A model generated the notes under the pieces. It had not been told where the DNA came from. It ran no database searches and was given only the letters and a program-made list of their open reading frames with translations. The position numbers were made by a program, and so were the translations under genes. A stretch of DNA of 64,000 nucleotides from Stigmatella aurantiaca (GTDB taxonomy: Bacteria; Myxococcota; Myxococcia; Myxococcales; Myxococcaceae): NCBI RefSeq assembly GCF_900109545.1, contig NZ_FOAP01000034.1, positions 21,031 to 85,030 on the forward strand. The letters are read 5' to 3'. Positions within the stretch are counted from its first letter, which is position 1. Every line of letters begins with the position of its first letter. Shown here in pieces: positions 45,081-53,812 of this stretch.

Positions 45081-45902
45081 GTGGTGGAGCCCCGGACCGT
45101 GGAGCGCATCGGCCTCATCGCGGGCAACGGCCAGTTGCCCTTCCTGTTCGCCCGCGAGGCGCGTGCCCGGGGCATGGAAGTCGTCGCCGTGGCCCACCGC
45201 GGCGAGACGGATCCAGCCCTGGAGGCGGAAGTCGCCTCCTTCACCTGGGTGCGGCTCGGCCAGGTGGGCCGCATTGTCCGCACCTTCCAGAAGGCCTCGG
45301 TGGCCCGGGCCGCCATGGCCGGGGGCATTGGCCGCGTGCGGGCGCTCACCGAGGCCCGGCCAGACCTGGGCGCGGTCCGCATCCTCTCGCGGCTGCGCAG
45401 CCTCCGGGACGATGCGCTGCTGCGCGCGGTGGCGGAACACTTCGAGGCGAGCGGCGTCACCATCGTGGCCCCCACCGACTACCTCGCCCAGGTGATGTGC
45501 CCGCCGGGCCACCTCGCGGGCCCCCGGCTGCACCCCGCCCAGGAGAAGGATGTGGCGCTGGGGGTGGAGGTGGCCTCCCTGCTGGGGAAGGCGGATGTGG
45601 GACAGACGGTGGTGGTCCGGGGGGGGAACGTCCTGGCGCTGGAGGCCGTCGAGGGCACGGACGAGGCCATCCGCCGGGGTGGGAAGCTGGGGGGCAAGGG
45701 AGCGGTGGTCGTCAAGCGCTGCAAGCCCGGGCAGGATCTGCGGTTCGATCTGCCGGCGGCGGGCCCGCGCACGCTGGAGGTCATGGCGGAGGTCGGGGCC
45801 ACGGTGCTGGCGCTGGAGGCGGGGAAGACCGTGCTCCTGGAGACCCCGGCCCTGTTCTCCCGGGCCGAGGCGGAGGGCATCACGGTGGTGGGCATTCCCT
45901 GA
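45081..45902 (+). CDS. lpxI: UDP-2,3-diacylglucosamine pyrophosphatase LpxI (GTG start)
   Basis: Cleaves UDP-2,3-diacylglucosamine to lipid X and UMP; the LpxI family replaces LpxH in bacteria such as Caulobacter. The 273-residue protein begins ERIGLIAGNGQLPFLFAREAR, and later shows AGGIGRVR, PTDYLAQVMCPPGHL and GTDEAIRRGGKLGGKGAVVVKRCKPGQD, all characteristic of LpxI (DUF1009). The GTG start is 6 bases after lpxA. No lpxH-like metallophosphatase is present in the window, consistent with LpxI being used. A hairpin 26 bases past the stop probably ends the envelope operon. Confidence 0.93.
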   Translation: MVEPRTVERIGLIAGNGQLPFLFAREARARGMEVVAVAHRGETDPALEAEVASFTWVRLGQVGRIVRTFQKASVARAAMAGGIGRVRALTEARPDLGAVRILSRLRSLRDDALLRAVAEHFEASGVTIVAPTDYLAQVMCPPGHLAGPRLHPAQEKDVALGVEVASLLGKADVGQTVVVRGGNVLALEAVEGTDEAIRRGGKLGGKGAVVVKRCKPGQDLRFDLPAAGPRTLEVMAEVGATVLALEAGKTVLLETPALFSRAEAEGITVVGIP

Positions 45903-45927
45903 GGGGTGTTCGCCAGCGGGCGGAAGG

Positions 45928-45944
45928 GGGCCCTCGCAGGGCCC
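45928..45944 (+). terminator. Probable terminator hairpin after lpxI
   Basis: GGGCCCT, a 3-base loop CGC, and AGGGCCC form a perfect 7-bp GC stem starting 26 bases after the lpxI stop. No T-run follows. It lies at the end of the long lolC/E-lpxI gene block and before an independent gene, so it is a plausible operon end. Confidence 0.45.
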
Positions 45945-46044
45945 ATGGGCTGAATCCGCGCGCCGTCCTACCGTTCTGTTCCGGGAATTTCCTCTTCGGG
46001 AGCCTTTGTTGCCAGCCACCGGCATGCTGGGGTCGCCTCTCTCC

Positions 46045-47070
46045 ATGACTGTTCGTCTCCTCATGCTCTGTCTGGGGCTGGCCTCGCTGCCTGCGTCCGC
46101 GGGAGAGGCCATCCAAGTTTCCCTCGAGGGCCGGGCGCTGCTGGGGCAGGGCACCCCCGCGCTGAAGGTCCACATCCTGGAGCCCATCGCCGGGTTCGAC
46201 GTGAACCTGAAGCGCTCCGATGGCAAGACGGTGTCGGTGTCCGGCGGCGGCAAGCCCGGTACGGTCCGCGCCGTGCCCCTGGAGCAGCCCGAGGGCCGGT
46301 TTCACTATGAGGGCACGCTGACGCTGCGCTTCGCGGACGGCTCCGAGCCCGGGACGATGCCGCTGTCGTTCGACGCGGAGCTGTTGGGGCCGCCGAAGCT
46401 GAGCGTGTCGAAGGAGGACCTGGACCTGACCGCGCGCCAGCTGCGCTTCACGCTGTCCCGGCCCGCGGGCCGCGCCAAGCTGACGGTGCTGATGGACTCC
46501 GGGAAGAAGGCGTTCGACGGCGAGGTGCCCTTCCAGGGCGAGGCGGCGGGGACGCCGCTGACCGTCACCTGGCCCCCGGCGGAAGGCCGGGTGCTGCGCA
46601 TCTCGCTCCAGGCGTATGACACCTCGGACTTCTTCGCGAGCGTGGACCTCTTCCCCTGGCAGGTGGACATTCCGCACGAGGAGGTGAACTTCGCCTCGGG
46701 CAGCGCGGAGATCGCCGCGGGGGAGCGGGGCAAGCTGGACCAGAGCCACGCCCGGATCGCCGAGGCCGTGTCCCGCTATGGGCGCTTCGCCTCGCTGCGC
46801 CTGTATGTGCTGGGGCACACCGACACGGTGGGGGCCACGGCGGCCAACCGCGAGCTGTCCCTGCAGCGGGCCCGGAGCATCGCCGCGTACTTCCACAAGC
46901 GCGGGCTGCGCGTGCCGCTCTTCTACGAAGGCTTTGGCGAGCAGGCCCCGGCCGTACGCACCCCCGACGAGACGGCCGAGGTGGGCAACCGCCGCGCCGA
47001 GTACATCCTCGCGGTGGACGAGCCGGTGTTGACCCAATCCCCTTTCCCGCCGCAGTGGCGGAAGCTGTGA
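46045..47070 (+). CDS. OmpA-family peptidoglycan-binding periplasmic protein
   Basis: A 341-residue protein with a signal peptide (LLMLCLGLASLPASA). The middle part (about 25-215) is beta-rich and not assigned. The C-terminal domain (about 218-330) is OmpA-like: VNFASGSAEIAAGE, then LYVLGHTDTVGATAANRELSLQRARSIAAYF and EGFGEQAP-NRRAEYI, with the Asp and Arg that bind diaminopimelate. It has no lipobox and no barrel, so it is probably a soluble periplasmic or loosely attached factor that bridges to peptidoglycan. ATG at 46045 is preferred; 46024 would add seven residues. Next gene starts 23 bases downstream. Confidence 0.85.
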   Translation: MTVRLLMLCLGLASLPASAGEAIQVSLEGRALLGQGTPALKVHILEPIAGFDVNLKRSDGKTVSVSGGGKPGTVRAVPLEQPEGRFHYEGTLTLRFADGSEPGTMPLSFDAELLGPPKLSVSKEDLDLTARQLRFTLSRPAGRAKLTVLMDSGKKAFDGEVPFQGEAAGTPLTVTWPPAEGRVLRISLQAYDTSDFFASVDLFPWQVDIPHEEVNFASGSAEIAAGERGKLDQSHARIAEAVSRYGRFASLRLYVLGHTDTVGATAANRELSLQRARSIAAYFHKRGLRVPLFYEGFGEQAPAVRTPDETAEVGNRRAEYILAVDEPVLTQSPFPPQWRKL

Positions 47071-47093
47071 AGTTTCCCTGGAGGAACCGACGG

Positions 47094-47546
47094 ATGAACC
47101 GCCTTGCTCTTGCCGCCGCGCTTGGACTCACCGCCGTGGGCTGTTCGCACACCCAGACGGCCGCCCAGCACCTCAAGGCCGAAGAGGACGGCAAGTGCCT
47201 GCTGGTCCAGACGCTGCTGCGCGAGCCGGTTCCCTCCCGGTACGTCGAGGAGCTGACCGTCGAGGGGCGCGAGGCGTCCGTGCCGGTGATGGTCTTCGTG
47301 CGCAAGCCGGACGAGGGCATGCTGGAGCGCTTCTTCGCCGGAGACACCCCGGCGTGCAGCAGCCTGTCGTTCCGGGTGGTGCGGCAGTTCGCCCAGCGCG
47401 GGCTGGTGCTCTACCTGCAGGAGACGCCGGACGGCTACACGTATGACGCCCGCCGGGCGGGCCCCGAGGAGCTGTCCATGGAGGGCGCGCCCCAGGGCAT
47501 CGTCCGGCGTGTCTCCTCCGGGGGCTGGGTGGCCGCGACCGACTGA
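47094..47546 (+). CDS. Hypothetical lipoprotein
   Basis: A 150-residue protein with a lipoprotein signal peptide, NRLALAAALGLTAVGC, the Cys near residue 17 being the lipidation site. The mature part is mostly beta (for example VQTLLREPVPSRYVEELTVEG) and has two other Cys (CLLVQ and ACSSL). I do not recognise the family. The start ATG at 47094 has GAGGAA just upstream; an in-frame ATG at 47055 overlaps the preceding gene and lacks a signal. It is probably co-transcribed with the OmpA-family gene. It converges on marC with only 6 bases between stops. Confidence 0.7.
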   Translation: MNRLALAAALGLTAVGCSHTQTAAQHLKAEEDGKCLLVQTLLREPVPSRYVEELTVEGREASVPVMVFVRKPDEGMLERFFAGDTPACSSLSFRVVRQFAQRGLVLYLQETPDGYTYDARRAGPEELSMEGAPQGIVRRVSSGGWVAATD

Positions 47547-47552
47547 GGTGCT

Positions 47553-48182
47553 TCAGCGCCCGAGCAGATCCTTCGCGCCATCGGCCATGAACTGCACGGC
47601 GATGGCCGCGAGGATGAGCCCCATCACGCGCTCCAGGATGGCGACGCCGGACTGCCGCAGCGCGCGCTGGACGAAGTGCGAGGCGCGCAGGATGAAGTAG
47701 CTGGCCACGAAGGTCAGCACGATGGCCGCGAGCACGGGCACGGACATGAGCAGCGTGTCCCCCTTGGCCATGAGCACCATGGCGGAGGCGATGGCGCCCG
47801 GGCCCGCGAGCAGGGGCATGGCCAGCGGCACGAGCGCGACGTCCTCCTTGGTGGCGCCCTCCTGTTCCTCGGTGCGGCTGGTGCGCGTCTCGGTGGGACG
47901 GGCCCGGAGCATGTCCAGCGCGGTGATGAGCAGGAGGATGCCGCCGGCGATCCGGAAGGCCGCCAGGGACACGCCGAACACCTGGAAGATGACGCCGCCG
48001 AACATGGCGAAGAAGAGCAGCAGCCCGCAGGCCACCAGACAGGCGCGCAGGGCGGTGCGGCGCATCTTCTCGGAGGAGTCTCCCGCGGTGATGGCCAGGA
48101 AGATGGGCACCACGCCGATGGGGTCCACCACGAAGAAGACCGCGGAGAGCGAGACCAGGAAGTGGGTCAGGTACTCGGCCAT
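47553..48182 (-). CDS. MarC family inner-membrane protein
   Basis: A 209-residue protein with six hydrophobic helices, resembling the MarC/UPF0056 family: FFVVDPIGVVPIFLAI near residue 17, GGILLLITALDML near 75 and VPLAMPLLAGPGAIASAMVLM in the middle. A charged loop (RARPTETRTSRTEEQE) lies between helices 3 and 4. Family function is unknown despite the historical link to multidrug resistance, since MarC itself was shown not to cause it. It is 5 bases after the neighbouring glycosyltransferase gene in the same direction, so the two are co-transcribed. Confidence 0.88.
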   Translation of the reverse strand: MAEYLTHFLVSLSAVFFVVDPIGVVPIFLAITAGDSSEKMRRTALRACLVACGLLLFFAMFGGVIFQVFGVSLAAFRIAGGILLLITALDMLRARPTETRTSRTEEQEGATKEDVALVPLAMPLLAGPGAIASAMVLMAKGDTLLMSVPVLAAIVLTFVASYFILRASHFVQRALRQSGVAILERVMGLILAAIAVQFMADGAKDLLGR

Positions 48183-48187
48183 GACCC

Positions 48188-48892
48188 TTACACCCCCAGG
48201 CGCAGCCGCCAGACCATGGTGAGGGCCTCGAGGAAGATCTTCCGGCTCATCTTCGAGTGCCCCACGCGCCGGTCCTCGAAGATGATGGGCACCTCCTTCA
48301 CGGTGAAGCCTTTCTTGAGGGTGCGGTAGGTGAGTTCGATCTGGAAGGCGTAGCCGGTGCTCTGCACCTGGCCGAGTTCGAGGCCCTCCAGCACCCGGCG
48401 GTGGAAGCACTTGAAGCCGCCCGTCAAATCCTGGATGCCCACCCCGAGGATGGAGCGCGCGTAGAGCGAGCCGCCGCGGCTGATGAGCTGCCGGCCGACG
48501 CCCCAGTTCACCGTGCCCCCGCCCGTCACGTAGCGTGAGCCCAGCACCAGGTCCGCGCCCGCTTCGGCCGCGTCCAGCAGCGTGGGCAGGTGCCGCGGAT
48601 CATGGCTGAAGTCCGCGTCCATCTCGATGATGTAGGGGTAGCCCGCGTCGAGCGCCCAGCGGAAGGCGGCGAGGTACGCGCGGCCCAGCCCTTCCTTCTT
48701 CGCCCGGTGGAGCACGCGGATGCGGGGCTCCTGGGCCGCCAGCCTGTCGGCGATCTGCCCCGTCCCATCCGGCGAGTTGTCATCGACGATGAGGATGTCC
48801 ACCCGCGGCTCGGTGAGGAGCACCGCCCGGGTGATGGGCTCGATGTTCTCCGCCTCGTTATAGGTGGGGATGCAGACCAGCGCTCGGTTCAT
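48188..48892 (-). CDS. Polyprenol-phosphate sugar synthase (GT2, DPM1-like)
   Basis: A 234-residue GT2 glycosyltransferase. It starts RALVCIPTYNEAENIEPIT, then ILIVDDNSPDGTG, the nucleotide-sugar-binding DAD as EMDADFSHDP, and GSRYVTGGGTVNWG, all matching dolichol-/polyprenol-phosphate mannose synthases. There is no C-terminal membrane domain, as in the short soluble DPM1 type, so the protein is probably peripheral. It would make a lipid-linked mannose or glucose donor for protein or LPS glycosylation. It precedes marC and shares the minus strand with lpxB, 39 bases apart. Confidence 0.88.
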   Translation of the reverse strand: MNRALVCIPTYNEAENIEPITRAVLLTEPRVDILIVDDNSPDGTGQIADRLAAQEPRIRVLHRAKKEGLGRAYLAAFRWALDAGYPYIIEMDADFSHDPRHLPTLLDAAEAGADLVLGSRYVTGGGTVNWGVGRQLISRGGSLYARSILGVGIQDLTGGFKCFHRRVLEGLELGQVQSTGYAFQIELTYRTLKKGFTVKEVPIIFEDRRVGHSKMSRKIFLEALTMVWRLRLGV

Positions 48893-48931
48893 GGCGCGGC
48901 GGACATAGCAGAGCCGGCGTTCCCCTCACCC

Positions 48932-50083
48932 TCAAACTTTGGCCGCAGGGGGCAGCAGCTCCAGCACCGCCTCCGCCGCGCGCACCGCGGCGCCCGGCCC
49001 GCCCAACCGGCCGCGCACCTCCTCCAGCCCCTGAATCATCTCCTCCCGGGGTGCGCCTGGCACCCACACCCGGCGGACCTCGGCGGCGATGCGCTCGGGC
49101 TTCATGTCGCCCTGGAGCAGCTCGGGCACGAGCCGGCGGCCCGCCAGCAGGTTCACCAGGGCCACGTGGGCCACCTTCAGCATCATCCGGCCCACCCAGT
49201 AGGTGATGAGCGACACGCGGTAGACGACCACCAGCGGGCGTTGCATCAACCCGGCCTCCAGCACCGCCGTGCCGGAGGCGACGATGGCCGCGTCGCTGGC
49301 CCCCACCACCTCGGGGGCGCGGCCCTCCACGAGGGTGGGGGACAGGCCACTGCCCTCGAAGCGCGAGGTGATTTCCTCACGGGGAATGGTGGGCGCCACC
49401 GGGACGACGATCTGCAGGCCCGGACGCTCGTGGGCGAGCTGCTGGGCGGCGCTCACCATGTCGGGCAGCAACCGGCGCACCTCGCTCATCCGGCTGCCGG
49501 GGAGCAGGGCGAGCGTGGGGGCCTCGGGGCTCAGGCCCAGGCGCTGGCGGAACGTGGAGGGGCTCTCGGGGGCGGGCACCTGCTCGACGACGGGGCTGCC
49601 CACGTAGCGGGCATTCACCCCGGACTCCCGGTAGAACTCCTCCTCGAAGGGGAGGATGCAGAGCATCCGGTCCACGAGCTTGCGGATGGTCTTCACCCGC
49701 CCCCGGCGCCAGGCCCAGATCATCGGGGAGATGTAGTAGGCCACGGGGATGCCCAGGGCCTTGAGCTTGGCGGCCAGGCGCAGGTTGAAGTCGGGGATGT
49801 CCACCAGGATGGCGCAGGCGGGACGGCGCGCCTCGGCGGCCTCGGCCAGCCCCTTGAGGATCTGGAGGATGCGGGGAATCTTGGGCAGCACCTCGGTGAT
49901 GCCCATGACGGACACCTCCTGGGCGCTATAGAGGAGTTCCACGCCGTGAGAGGCCAGGCGCGCGCCTCCCATGCCGAAAAACCGGAGATCGGGGCGGCGG
50001 GCCTGGAGGGCGGCGACGAGCTCGGCGGCGTGGGCATCGCCGGAGGCCTCGCCCGTCACGACGAGAATCTGGGGGGCGGTCAT
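48932..50083 (-). CDS. lpxB: Lipid A disaccharide synthase LpxB
   Basis: Joins UDP-2,3-diacylglucosamine and lipid X into the beta-1,6 disaccharide of lipid A. The 383-residue GT19 enzyme begins MTAPQILVVTGEASGDAHAAELVAAL and contains GMGGARLASHG, VLVDIPDFNLRLA-like residues (AILVDIPDFNLRLAAKLK, near 88), YYISPMIWAWRRGR and LALLPGSRMSEVRRLLP. The ATG at 50083 is chosen as it directly gives the conserved start. It is transcribed away from the DUF4388/J-domain gene at 50121, so the 37-base gap must hold two divergent promoters or the genes use distant ones. Confidence 0.96.
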   Translation of the reverse strand: MTAPQILVVTGEASGDAHAAELVAALQARRPDLRFFGMGGARLASHGVELLYSAQEVSVMGITEVLPKIPRILQILKGLAEAAEARRPACAILVDIPDFNLRLAAKLKALGIPVAYYISPMIWAWRRGRVKTIRKLVDRMLCILPFEEEFYRESGVNARYVGSPVVEQVPAPESPSTFRQRLGLSPEAPTLALLPGSRMSEVRRLLPDMVSAAQQLAHERPGLQIVVPVAPTIPREEITSRFEGSGLSPTLVEGRAPEVVGASDAAIVASGTAVLEAGLMQRPLVVVYRVSLITYWVGRMMLKVAHVALVNLLAGRRLVPELLQGDMKPERIAAEVRRVWVPGAPREEMIQGLEEVRGRLGGPGAAVRAAEAVLELLPPAAKV

Positions 50084-50120
50084 CGGCAACGGCTTATCGT
50101 AACTGAAGCGCGCCGGGGAA

Positions 50121-52025
50121 ATGTGTGTAGACTCCGGACCGCCTTTGAAGACGCTCCTGCTGGCCGAGAGCCACCCTCCTACGCTCGAGCACCTCACCGG
50201 ACTGCTCTCCCAAGCTGGGTACACCGTGCGGGCGGTGTCCGACCCGGCCTCGGCCATGGAGCATTTCGCGGCGGGCAATCCGGACGTCGTGGTGCTGGCG
50301 GTGGACCTGCCTCGCCTGGAAGGAGGGCATGTAGGCCAGCTCATCCGCGCCCACCGCCAGGGCGGCCGGGTCCCCCTGGCCATCATCGACAAGGGGCACC
50401 TGGGCAAGGCGCGCGGCCTGGCGGCGGTGGCGGACGTCAAGGTGGACGCCTACATCCCGGATCCGCTCAAGCCCGGGGAGCTGGCGCCCCGGCTGGATGC
50501 CCTGGTGAGCGCGGCGAAGGCCGTGGTGCCCACCACGGGCCTCGAGATGATGTTCTCCCGCGCGGCGGTGGTGGCGGGGGACCTCAAGGGCTACCCCTTG
50601 CCCGCGCTGCTGCACGTGCTCTTCCGGCAGCGCCGGGATGGGATGCTGGTGGTGGCCAGTCGGGAGCTCTCCCGGCGGGTGTTCTTCGCCCGGGGCGGGG
50701 CGGTGAACTTCGACTCCACCTCCTCCCAGGACGGGCTGCCCGCCTTCCTGCTGGAGCGCAAGCTCATCACCCCGGCCCAGGCGGAGCCCCTCGTCCAGGC
50801 GCTGGGCTCGGGGCTGCGGATCGGCGCGGCCCTGGCGGACGCGGGCGTGGAGGCGGCGGGCGAGGAGCTGCTGCAAATCCTCCGGGACTACACCCGGGAC
50901 CGGGTGGCGCAGGTGGTGGGAATGCGCGAGGGGCGCTTCGCCTTCTACGCGGGAGACGAATTCCAGCGGGAGGTGGCCACGGTGGAGATCCCCGCCCTGG
51001 CGCCCGCGCTGGAAGGGGCCCGGAGGGCGTTTCCGCTCAAGGTGGTGGCCGCGCCCCTGCGCAAGCACCTGGGGGAGTACCCCGCGCGCTCGCCGGATTT
51101 TAGCAAGGACCTGCCGGTGCTGGGGCTGGACACGGAAGACCTGAAGATCGCCATGCAGATCAACGGCCGGCTGCTGTTGAGGGACTTGCTGGCCTACGGG
51201 CGAGGGGACCTGCGCAGCGGGTACTCGCTGGTGTGGTACCTCCAGCTCACCGGGGCGTTGACGTTCTCGCCCACCCCCGTGGTGGTGGAGGGCGAGGCGC
51301 TCTCGGCGTTCCCTGAGGTGCTCGCCAAGCGCAAGCGCAAGCCGCTCCCGGCGGAGACGGCGGCGGCGCTGCGCGAGGGCGCGCTGAAGATCATCACCAG
51401 CAGCTACTTCCGGAGCCTGGGGCTGGACATCGCCGCGGACGGCGAGGTGGTGGAGCGCGCCTACAATGAGACGGCGATGAAGTTCCACCCGGATGCCTAC
51501 GCGGAGTTCGATCTCTCGGACCTGGAGGACGTGCTCGACTCGGTGCAGGAGCGGCTGTCGGCCTCCTACCGGGTGCTCTCGGTGGAGGAGAAGCGCAAGG
51601 CGTACCTCCAGTACCTGCTGCCGCGGCTGAACGCGGGGCGCGTGAGCACCATTCACGTGGAGGCGGAGATCCTCATCCGCCGGGGGGCCATGGCCCTCAA
51701 GCGCAAGGACTACCGCACGGCGCTTCAAGTGTTCGAGGAGGCGGTGGACCTCAACCCGCGCGAGCCCGAGTACCACTGCTACCTGGCCTGGGCCACGTAC
51801 CTGGCCACTACGGGGCCGCTGAAGGAGCGGGCCAAGGCGGCGCAGAAGGTGCTCAAGCGGGCGTTCTCCCTGGAGCCCCAGCTGGAGCGGGCGCACATCA
51901 TCTCGGCCATCATCGACAATGATCTGGAGGACGACTCGGCGGCGCGCAAGCGGCTGTTGAGGGTGCTGGAGCTCAACCCGCAGTCACAGCTGGCCAAGGC
52001 CGCGCTGCGCAAGGTGGGCCGCTGA
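50121..52025 (+). CDS. Pseudo-receiver / DUF4388 / J-like domain / TPR protein
   Basis: A 634-residue regulator with four parts. Residues 9-130 fold like a receiver, but the phosphoacceptor is Ala60 (VLAVDLPRLEGG) and the C-terminal Lys is absent (YIPDP), so it is likely not phosphorylated. Residues about 145-300 are a DUF4388/PATAN module (LKGYPLPALLHVLFRQRRDGMLVV, positions about 154-177). A second PATAN-like segment follows to about 400. Residues about 425-490 resemble a J domain with the HPD motif intact (FHPDAY, His456). TPR-like repeats fill the end (GAMALKRKDYRTALQVFEEAV, near 520). It ends in a TGATG overlap with the ABC exporter gene, suggesting coupled translation. Confidence 0.75.
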   Translation: MCVDSGPPLKTLLLAESHPPTLEHLTGLLSQAGYTVRAVSDPASAMEHFAAGNPDVVVLAVDLPRLEGGHVGQLIRAHRQGGRVPLAIIDKGHLGKARGLAAVADVKVDAYIPDPLKPGELAPRLDALVSAAKAVVPTTGLEMMFSRAAVVAGDLKGYPLPALLHVLFRQRRDGMLVVASRELSRRVFFARGGAVNFDSTSSQDGLPAFLLERKLITPAQAEPLVQALGSGLRIGAALADAGVEAAGEELLQILRDYTRDRVAQVVGMREGRFAFYAGDEFQREVATVEIPALAPALEGARRAFPLKVVAAPLRKHLGEYPARSPDFSKDLPVLGLDTEDLKIAMQINGRLLLRDLLAYGRGDLRSGYSLVWYLQLTGALTFSPTPVVVEGEALSAFPEVLAKRKRKPLPAETAAALREGALKIITSSYFRSLGLDIAADGEVVERAYNETAMKFHPDAYAEFDLSDLEDVLDSVQERLSASYRVLSVEEKRKAYLQYLLPRLNAGRVSTIHVEAEILIRRGAMALKRKDYRTALQVFEEAVDLNPREPEYHCYLAWATYLATTGPLKERAKAAQKVLKRAFSLEPQLERAHIISAIIDNDLEDDSAARKRLLRVLELNPQSQLAKAALRKVGR

Positions 52026-53812
52026 TGCGCACGGGCACCGCGCTGCTTCGCCTGCTCCACTACGGCCGGCCCCACGTGGGCGTGCTCGCGTCGGCCCTGG
52101 CCTGCATGGTGCTGCTGGGGCTGGGGACGGGGGCCTACGCGTACCTGATGGGGCCCGCCCTGGGGTTCCTGCTCTCGGGCGGGACGGAGGGGTTCTCCGG
52201 GCCGCATGCCATCCCCTGGCTCTCGACGCTGCCCCGGGAGGCGGCGCTCTGGGGCTTCCCCGTGCTGGTCATCGCCGTGGGGGTGTTCAAAGGGGTGGGC
52301 TACCTGGGGCAGTTCTTCTTCATGGGCCTGTTCGCCCAGCGGGTGGTGAGGGACTTGCGGCGCGAGCTGTTCCTGCGCCTCACGGCCCTCGCGCCCTCCC
52401 AGCTCTCGCGCGAGCGGACGGGAGACCTGCTCAGCCGCTTCTCCGCGGACATGACCGCGGTGGAGTGGGCGGCGATGTACACGGTGGGCTCCTACCTGCG
52501 GGACTCGCTCCAGGTCATCGTGCTCGCGGGCGTGGCGCTGTCGATGAGCCCCGTGCTGGGCGGGCTGATGCTGGCCGTCATCCCCCTGGCGGTGCTGCCG
52601 GCCTCGCGGCTCACGAAGAAGGCGCTCCGGGGCACTCGGGAGGGCCAAACCCAGCTGGGGCACCTCGCGGGCCAGCTCCACGAGGGGCTCGGGGGGCTGC
52701 GGACCATTCAGGCCTTCAACGGCCAGGCGGCGGAGCTGGAGCGGTTCTCGGCCCACACCAAGGCCCATGAGGAGGCGGTGGTGAGCGCGGCCTGGGCGCG
52801 GGGTGGGGTGCCAGGCCTGATGGAGGTGCTGGCGGCGGCGGCGCTCGCGGGGGCGCTGGCCTACACGGCGGCCACGCGGGCCATGGAGCCCGAGGCGCTC
52901 CTGTCGCTGCTCACGGCGGTCATCCTGGTGTACCAGCCGGTGAAGGACCTGGGCCGGGTGACGCAGTTCGCGATGCAGGCGGGGGCGGCCGGGGAGCGGC
53001 TCTTCGCGCTGCTGGACCTGCGCCACCCCGTGGAGGACGCGCCCGACGCCGTGGCCGCGCCCCCGCTGACCCAGTCCTTGCGGTTCGAGGACGTCCACTA
53101 CGCTTATGGTGCGCGCCGCGCGTTGGACGGGCTGACGCTGGAGCTGCCGGTGGGCAAGGTGACGGCGCTGGTGGGGCCCAGTGGGGGCGGCAAGAGCACG
53201 GTGGCGTCGCTGCTCCTGCGCTTCGAGCGGCCCCAGTCGGGGCGCCTGCTGCTGGACGGGGTGGATGCGGACCGGTACCTGGCCGCCACGGTGCGCGCGC
53301 AGTTCGCGCTGGTGACGCAGGAGCCGCTGCTCTTCTCGGGGAGCGTGCTGGACAACCTGCGCTTTGCCCGGCCTGAGGCGACGCTCGAGGAAGTCGAAGC
53401 CGCGGCGCGGGTGGCCCACGCGGACGGCTTCATCCGGGCGCTGCCCGAGGGCTACCACACCCGCATCGGCGAGCGCGGGGTGACGCTGAGCGGGGGCCAG
53501 CGGCAGCGGCTGTGCATTGCCCGGGCGGTGCTGTCGCGGGCCCCGGTGCTGGTGCTGGACGAGGCCACGAGCAGCCTGGATCCGGAGAGTGAGCGCGAGG
53601 TGCAGTCCGCGCTGGCGGCGGTGCTGCCCGGAAGGACGGCGCTCGTGATTGCCCACCGGCTCTCGACGGTGACGGGCGCGGATCTCACCCACGTGGTGGA
53701 GGCGGGGCGCGTCGTCGAGAGCGGGCACCATCTGGACTTGCTGCGCGCGGGGGGGCGGTACGCGGCGCTGTGGAACCTTCAAACGGTAGGCTCGGAGCGG
53801 GGAGCGGCATGA
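52025..53812 (+). CDS. msbA: MsbA-like ABC exporter (lipid A flippase candidate)
   Basis: A 595-residue half-transporter with fused membrane and ATPase domains. About six membrane helices span residues 15-315; the coupling helix region contains LSRFSADMTAVEW. The ATPase has Walker A GPSGGGKST, the Q-loop Gln (FALVTQEPLLFSGSV), signature LSGGQRQRLCIARAVL, Walker B VLVLDEATSSLDPES and switch His (IAHRLSTV). Context next to waaA and lpxK supports a role in flipping lipid A-core across the inner membrane; by sequence alone another lipid or drug is possible. Start shares one base with the previous stop; end overlaps the PHP gene in ATGA. Confidence 0.88.
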   Translation: MRTGTALLRLLHYGRPHVGVLASALACMVLLGLGTGAYAYLMGPALGFLLSGGTEGFSGPHAIPWLSTLPREAALWGFPVLVIAVGVFKGVGYLGQFFFMGLFAQRVVRDLRRELFLRLTALAPSQLSRERTGDLLSRFSADMTAVEWAAMYTVGSYLRDSLQVIVLAGVALSMSPVLGGLMLAVIPLAVLPASRLTKKALRGTREGQTQLGHLAGQLHEGLGGLRTIQAFNGQAAELERFSAHTKAHEEAVVSAAWARGGVPGLMEVLAAAALAGALAYTAATRAMEPEALLSLLTAVILVYQPVKDLGRVTQFAMQAGAAGERLFALLDLRHPVEDAPDAVAAPPLTQSLRFEDVHYAYGARRALDGLTLELPVGKVTALVGPSGGGKSTVASLLLRFERPQSGRLLLDGVDADRYLAATVRAQFALVTQEPLLFSGSVLDNLRFARPEATLEEVEAAARVAHADGFIRALPEGYHTRIGERGVTLSGGQRQRLCIARAVLSRAPVLVLDEATSSLDPESEREVQSALAAVLPGRTALVIAHRLSTVTGADLTHVVEAGRVVESGHHLDLLRAGGRYAALWNLQTVGSERGAA

